Source: JACCYQ01 sp036675565 (GTDB lineage Bacteria; Bacteroidota; Bacteroidia; Chitinophagales; Chitinophagaceae). Taken from it: a DNA stretch of 64,000 bases. The stretch lies in contig JAKFER010000227.1 of assembly GCA_036675565.1 (NCBI GenBank), positions 5,093 through 69,092 on the forward strand, in the 5' to 3' direction. A program made the translations under genes and the position numbers. The notes below the pieces were generated by a model. That model was not told the origin of the DNA, made no database searches, and saw only the letters and a program-made list of their open reading frames with translations. Below, piece after piece: positions 63,383 through 64,000 of the stretch (its first letter is position 1; each line of letters starts with the position of its first letter).

Positions 63383-63873
63383 AGTTCATAAATTTGACTT
63401 AGTTTTTCCTGGATCTCTTTCACCTTACTAACAAAGATTTTCTTATCCATTTCATTCAGGATTGCCCAGGACCTGATCTCTGGTACACGGTCAAGTGTAT
63501 GAAGTTTATGCACTGCCTGGTTAAAGTTTTTTCCAATTAAATTCAATTCATTTTTCAACTGGATCATTTCTTCTAAAAATTCATCTGCACATTGATTTCT
63601 GTATTTAATGATGACCGGCTCCCGGAGCAGCACCAGCCTGGCATATTCACTCAGGCTGTTACAGGTGGACCGGCTGTATAAATGATTTAGTTTCTTTTTC
63701 TCAATGGCATTTAACCTGATGGGTAACCACTTGGTTCTTATTTCTTCTGGCTCTTTCACTGTCCTATGTTTTTCCCGATTAATAAAATTTTTAACTTTCA
63801 AATCTGCCACAATAAACCCGAAGCGACTCCGGAGCGAAGGGCAAGATGCCCCAAACGTATCACGTTTGTACAT
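63367..63873 (-). CDS. mobA: MobA-type mobilisation accessory protein
   Basis: The frame opens at ATG 63873 (168 aa), but that start lies inside an oriT-like inverted repeat. GTG 63810 gives 147 aa and leaves the repeat untranslated, which is more credible. The core KWLPIRLNAIEKKKLNHLYSRSTCNSLSEYARLVLLREP is a ribbon-helix-helix-like DNA-binding domain; a coiled helical tail follows (MIQLKNELNLIGKNFNQAVH). By family it binds oriT and guides the MobB relaxase. It overlaps mobB by 16 bp. Confidence 0.85.
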   Translation of the reverse strand: MYKRDTFGASCPSLRSRFGFIVADLKVKNFINREKHRTVKEPEEIRTKWLPIRLNAIEKKKLNHLYSRSTCNSLSEYARLVLLREPVIIKYRNQCADEFLEEMIQLKNELNLIGKNFNQAVHKLHTLDRVPEIRSWAILNEMDKKIFVSKVKEIQEKLSQIYELWSQK

Positions 63874-63897
63874 CTTGCCGGTTGCAGATTTAGCAAC
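63817..63897. other. Candidate oriT (nested inverted repeats)
   Basis: Reading left to right: a palindrome CTCCGGAG (63827-63834) between GCGA-containing arms; a large stem of GCAAGATG (63841-63848) with CATCTTGC (63871-63878), which encloses CAAACGT (63852-63858) with ACGTTTG (63862-63868); an alternative small hairpin GGGCA-AGA-TGCCC (63839-63851); and GTTGC/GCAAC (63881-63897). Its place just upstream of mobA and the density of repeats fit an origin of transfer. Confidence 0.6.
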
Positions 63898-64000
63898 CTG
63901 GACGCTTTTATAAATTTAGCCTTGTGGAGACCCGAAAAAAATACCTGTTCAGATTCTGAAGGTGTGAATACGGGGTTTTAAAAATAAATTTGAAAGAAGA

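Overview
The window looks like a chromosomal segment of a Bacteroidota bacterium, most likely family Chitinophagaceae. The reasons are low GC, a SusC/SusD pair, a type IX secretion C-terminal sorting domain, Bacteroidota-type promoters (TTG ... TAnnTTTG), LytT/LytS and NarL two-component pairs, and Bacteroidota-type mobABC genes. No rRNA, tRNA, CRISPR array or transposase was recognised.

Region 1 (1-16.8 kb) is a sialic acid / sialoglycan utilisation locus read leftward: SusC/SusD uptake pair, NanA lyase, NanM-type mutarotase, MFS transporter, secreted sialidase, a CtlX-like amidinohydrolase, AGE-family 2-epimerase, EamA transporter, sialate O-acetylesterase, and a partial SGNH-esterase/GH20 fusion. 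A divergent FadR-type GntR regulator reads rightward. A perfect palindrome overlaps a good promoter just upstream of susC. Region 2 (16.8-20.4 kb) continues glycan work with a DUF1080 lipoprotein, a GH29 alpha-L-fucosidase and a formylglycine-generating-enzyme-like lipoprotein. Release, uptake and conversion of Neu5Ac to GlcNAc are covered; the GlcNAc kinase and glucosamine-6-phosphate deaminase are not in the window, while NagA lies at 29.9 kb beside a GH9 enzyme.

Region 3 (20.9-27.8 kb) encodes a giant soluble hybrid histidine kinase with a long HAMP-repeat array (exact 276-bp DNA units), GAF, kinase core and three receiver domains, followed by a receiver-kinase protein. Region 4 (28-31.4 kb) holds GH9, NagA and a small unknown protein.

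Region 5 (31.5-42.1 kb) is a sulfur (persulfide/sulfite/thiosulfate) module: SulP transporter, TauE/SafE exporter, two MBL-rhodanese proteins, a universal stress protein, a split YeeE/YedE transporter, an OprD-like porin and a cysteine-bearing Crp/Fnr regulator. Three of its promoters share a G(T/C)AAC-N4-GTTAC palindrome exactly 22 nt before a -7 box, which reads like a class-II Crp/Fnr regulon.

Region 6 (42.1-49.3 kb) has a GH5-like enzyme, then an undescribed-looking cassette: a likely small RNA, a 75-aa protein, a membrane protein overlapping a HisKA_3 kinase, a NarL regulator and two outer-membrane barrels. The sRNA and the operon have matching promoters, each with an ACCGT-N6-ACGGT palindrome at identical spacing. 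Region 7 (49.4-58.4 kb) is mixed: GNAT enzymes, a T9SS cargo, an NTF2-like lipoprotein, an ECF sigma factor, a DoxX-like protein, LytT/LytS and a PepSY-like protein. Region 8 (58.4-64 kb) is the edge of a mobilisable element: a phosphoribosyltransferase, a DinB protein, mobC/mobB/mobA and an oriT-like nest of inverted repeats.
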